Origin: Marmoricola sp. OAE513
GTDB taxonomy: Bacteria > Actinomycetota > Actinomycetes > Propionibacteriales > Nocardioidaceae
Reading direction: 5' to 3'
Assembly: GCF_040546585.1 (NCBI RefSeq)
Contig: NZ_JBEPOC010000001.1
Coordinates: 868,001-932,000 of the forward strand
DNA length: 64,000 bases
The notes beneath the pieces are model-generated. The model was not told the DNA's origin. It did not search any database and worked only from the letters and a program-made list of their open reading frames with translations. The translations under genes were made by a program, and so were the position numbers. This document shows, piece after piece, positions 62,784 through 64,000 of this stretch (within the stretch, counting starts at the first letter, position 1; each line of letters begins with the position of its first letter).

Positions 62784-63443
62784 TCAGCCGGCCTGCAGGC
62801 CGCTGCTGGTGAACACGGCCAGCTGCTCGACGAACTCCGGGTCCAGGCCGGTCGGCCCGATCGGACGTCCGTAACCGCCGAGGTCGGCAGCCGCCAGGGC
62901 GGTCAGCATGGAGAACATCGCGATCGGCGAGCGCAGCTCGACGCTCGGTTCGTTGAGCGCCGGGACCTTGACCGCGGCGGTGAGGAACAGCGTGGCGATG
63001 TCGCCCTCACCCTGGTCGGAGATGGCGAACGCGATCACGTCGTCGCCCTGGAGCGCCAGCGTCATCACGATCTTGAGCCACCGCACGCCGTTCTCCGGGT
63101 CGGTGTTGATCTCCTCGACGAACGGCATCAGCACCGAGTCGACCAGGTCGCGCGTCGAGACGGCGTCCTTGTCCTGGAGCGCCGTGAGACGCACCCGGAC
63201 AGCGTTGCCGACCGCGCTGCCGCGGCGCATGACCACGGCCTCGACCAGCGCGCGCTTGTTCGGGAAGTGGTGGGTCAGCGCCGCCGGGGCGACGCCCGCC
63301 TCACGCGCGACCGAGCGCATTGACACGTTGTCGACGCCGTCGGCACCGAACAGGACCTCCGCGGCATCGAGCAGCACGACAGGAACGTCGAGGTCGACCC
63401 GGGGGCCTCGCCGACGCTGGCTCTCGCTCGCTGCGCTACTCAC
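62784..63443 (-). CDS. TetR-family regulator
   Basis: 219 residues from a GTG. HTH about 35-62 (VSMRSVAREAGVAPAALTHHFPNKRALVEAVV). The ligand-binding domain is helical, similar to lipid-metabolism TetR proteins. It is divergent from the GMC oxidoreductase gene, with a 69-bp gap, and is likely its regulator. Confidence 0.87.
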   Translation of the reverse strand: MSSAASESQRRRGPRVDLDVPVVLLDAAEVLFGADGVDNVSMRSVAREAGVAPAALTHHFPNKRALVEAVVMRRGSAVGNAVRVRLTALQDKDAVSTRDLVDSVLMPFVEEINTDPENGVRWLKIVMTLALQGDDVIAFAISDQGEGDIATLFLTAAVKVPALNEPSVELRSPIAMFSMLTALAAADLGGYGRPIGPTGLDPEFVEQLAVFTSSGLQAG

Positions 63444-63512
63444 CCGGCACACCTTAGTGGCCGCCGGGCCGTGATCCTTCCGAACACGCTTCGTCGGCAG
63501 TAGCGTCCCGGC

Positions 63513-64000
63513 ATGACGTCTTCCGCAGACCCCGGGTTCACCCCGCAGCACCTCGCCGCCCTTCGCCTGATCAGCGACACCTTCGCGCCGGGTGACGGCG
63601 CGGCGATCCCGCCCGCGAGCGCGGTCGGTGCTCCCGAGTTCGCCCTCGAGCTCGCCGGGACCAACCCGCGCGAGGCCGAGCTCAAGCAGCTCAAGACCCT
63701 CCTGAAGCTCTGGGACACCCGTTTGCTCGGGTTCCTGCTCACCGGGAGGCCGCGGAAGTTCTCCTCGCTCACCCAGACCCAGCGCGAAGCGGTGCTGCTG
63801 TCGCTGTCGGACTCACGGCTGGCCGCTAAGCGTGCGCTCTTCGCCGCCCTCAAGGGCGCCTGCCTGGCGCCGTACTACATCACCGGGGGGACGGTGCTCT
63901 GGGACAGCATCGGCTACCCCGGACCCCCGGGCCCGAACCCGGACGCCCCCGACCCGACGCTGAAGCCGGAGCACGTCACCCAGGACGAGACGATTGTCTG
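63513..64000 (+). CDS. GMC/long-chain alcohol oxidase-like protein, N-terminal part
   Basis: The gene runs off the window (162 residues seen). The visible part (FTPQHLAALRLISDTFAPGD, then PREAELKQLKTLLKLWDTRL, KRALFAALKGACLAPYYIT) is the helical N-terminal domain found in bacterial and plant long-chain fatty alcohol oxidases, before the FAD-binding GMC domain. It probably oxidises long-chain or sterol alcohols. The FAD motif itself is outside the window, so the call is an inference from the N-terminal domain. Confidence 0.7.
   Translation, partial: MTSSADPGFTPQHLAALRLISDTFAPGDGAAIPPASAVGAPEFALELAGTNPREAELKQLKTLLKLWDTRLLGFLLTGRPRKFSSLTQTQREAVLLSLSDSRLAAKRALFAALKGACLAPYYITGGTVLWDSIGYPGPPGPNPDAPDPTLKPEHVTQDETIV

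Overview
The window is very GC-rich, tightly packed actinobacterial DNA from a motile organism that probably makes mycothiol (mshB) and uses coenzyme F420 (LLM-class oxidoreductase). Gene content and the dispersed repeats point to Nocardioidaceae, most likely Nocardioides. This assignment is inferred from gene content; no rRNA or tRNA gene was seen.

Region 1 (1-5.3 kb, minus strand): a probable housekeeping operon with a small membrane protein, a PDZ/Lon-like S16 protease (YlbL type), a PPA1309-family protein, a UPF0182 membrane protein and the start of a KstR-like TetR regulator.

Region 2 (5.3-33.0 kb): a chemotaxis and flagellar locus. A divergent cheB / cheR-cheY-cheX-cheY-cheX-like pair is followed by flgBC-fliEFGHIJ, a fused NlpC/P60-transglycosylase gene, and fliK-flgD-flgE. 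An unrelated insert holds smpB, a P450 and a GNAT gene. Then come flbD-motAB-fliL, fliMNOPQR-flhB, and flhA. Six sites of the form CTCA-N15-[GC][AG]CCGA[TA] stand at the heads of exactly these six transcription units and look like FliA-type promoters. For cheB, cheR and fliM the start codon is 11-12 nt after the conserved CCGA, suggesting leaderless mRNAs. Flagellin, FlgK, FlgL, FliD, CheA, CheW and receptors are not in the window.

A 24-bp dispersed repeat (core GTCGTCGAGCTTGCCGAGAC) forms a 51-bp-period tandem array beside a GIY-YIG nuclease gene between the chemotaxis and flgB operons. The repeat recurs between fliL and fliM, inside fliK, fliN, fliO and the end of flhA, and at 56.6 and 59.75 kb. 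A second repeat fills the flgC-fliE and fliF-fliG junctions and carries the downstream start codons.

Region 3 (33-48.3 kb): housekeeping genes, including leucyl aminopeptidase, a LOG-type protein, the three succinylase-branch lysine/DAP enzymes (dapE, dapD, dapC), ferredoxin, mshB and a Nudix hydrolase.

Region 4 (48.3-64 kb): accessory metabolism, with two old-yellow-enzyme type oxidoreductases, thioesterases, a TetR regulator whose putative operator occurs at two promoters, a molybdate ABC transporter (modABC), an F420-type oxidoreductase, a CYP125-like steroid hydroxylase, further TetR and GntR regulators, and the start of a GMC alcohol oxidase. This suggests lipid/steroid catabolism.

Three otherwise intact genes (fliI, an old yellow enzyme, cyp125) each carry one extra base that breaks the frame, and dapC lacks a normal start codon. 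Sequence error is the simplest explanation for the frameshifts.
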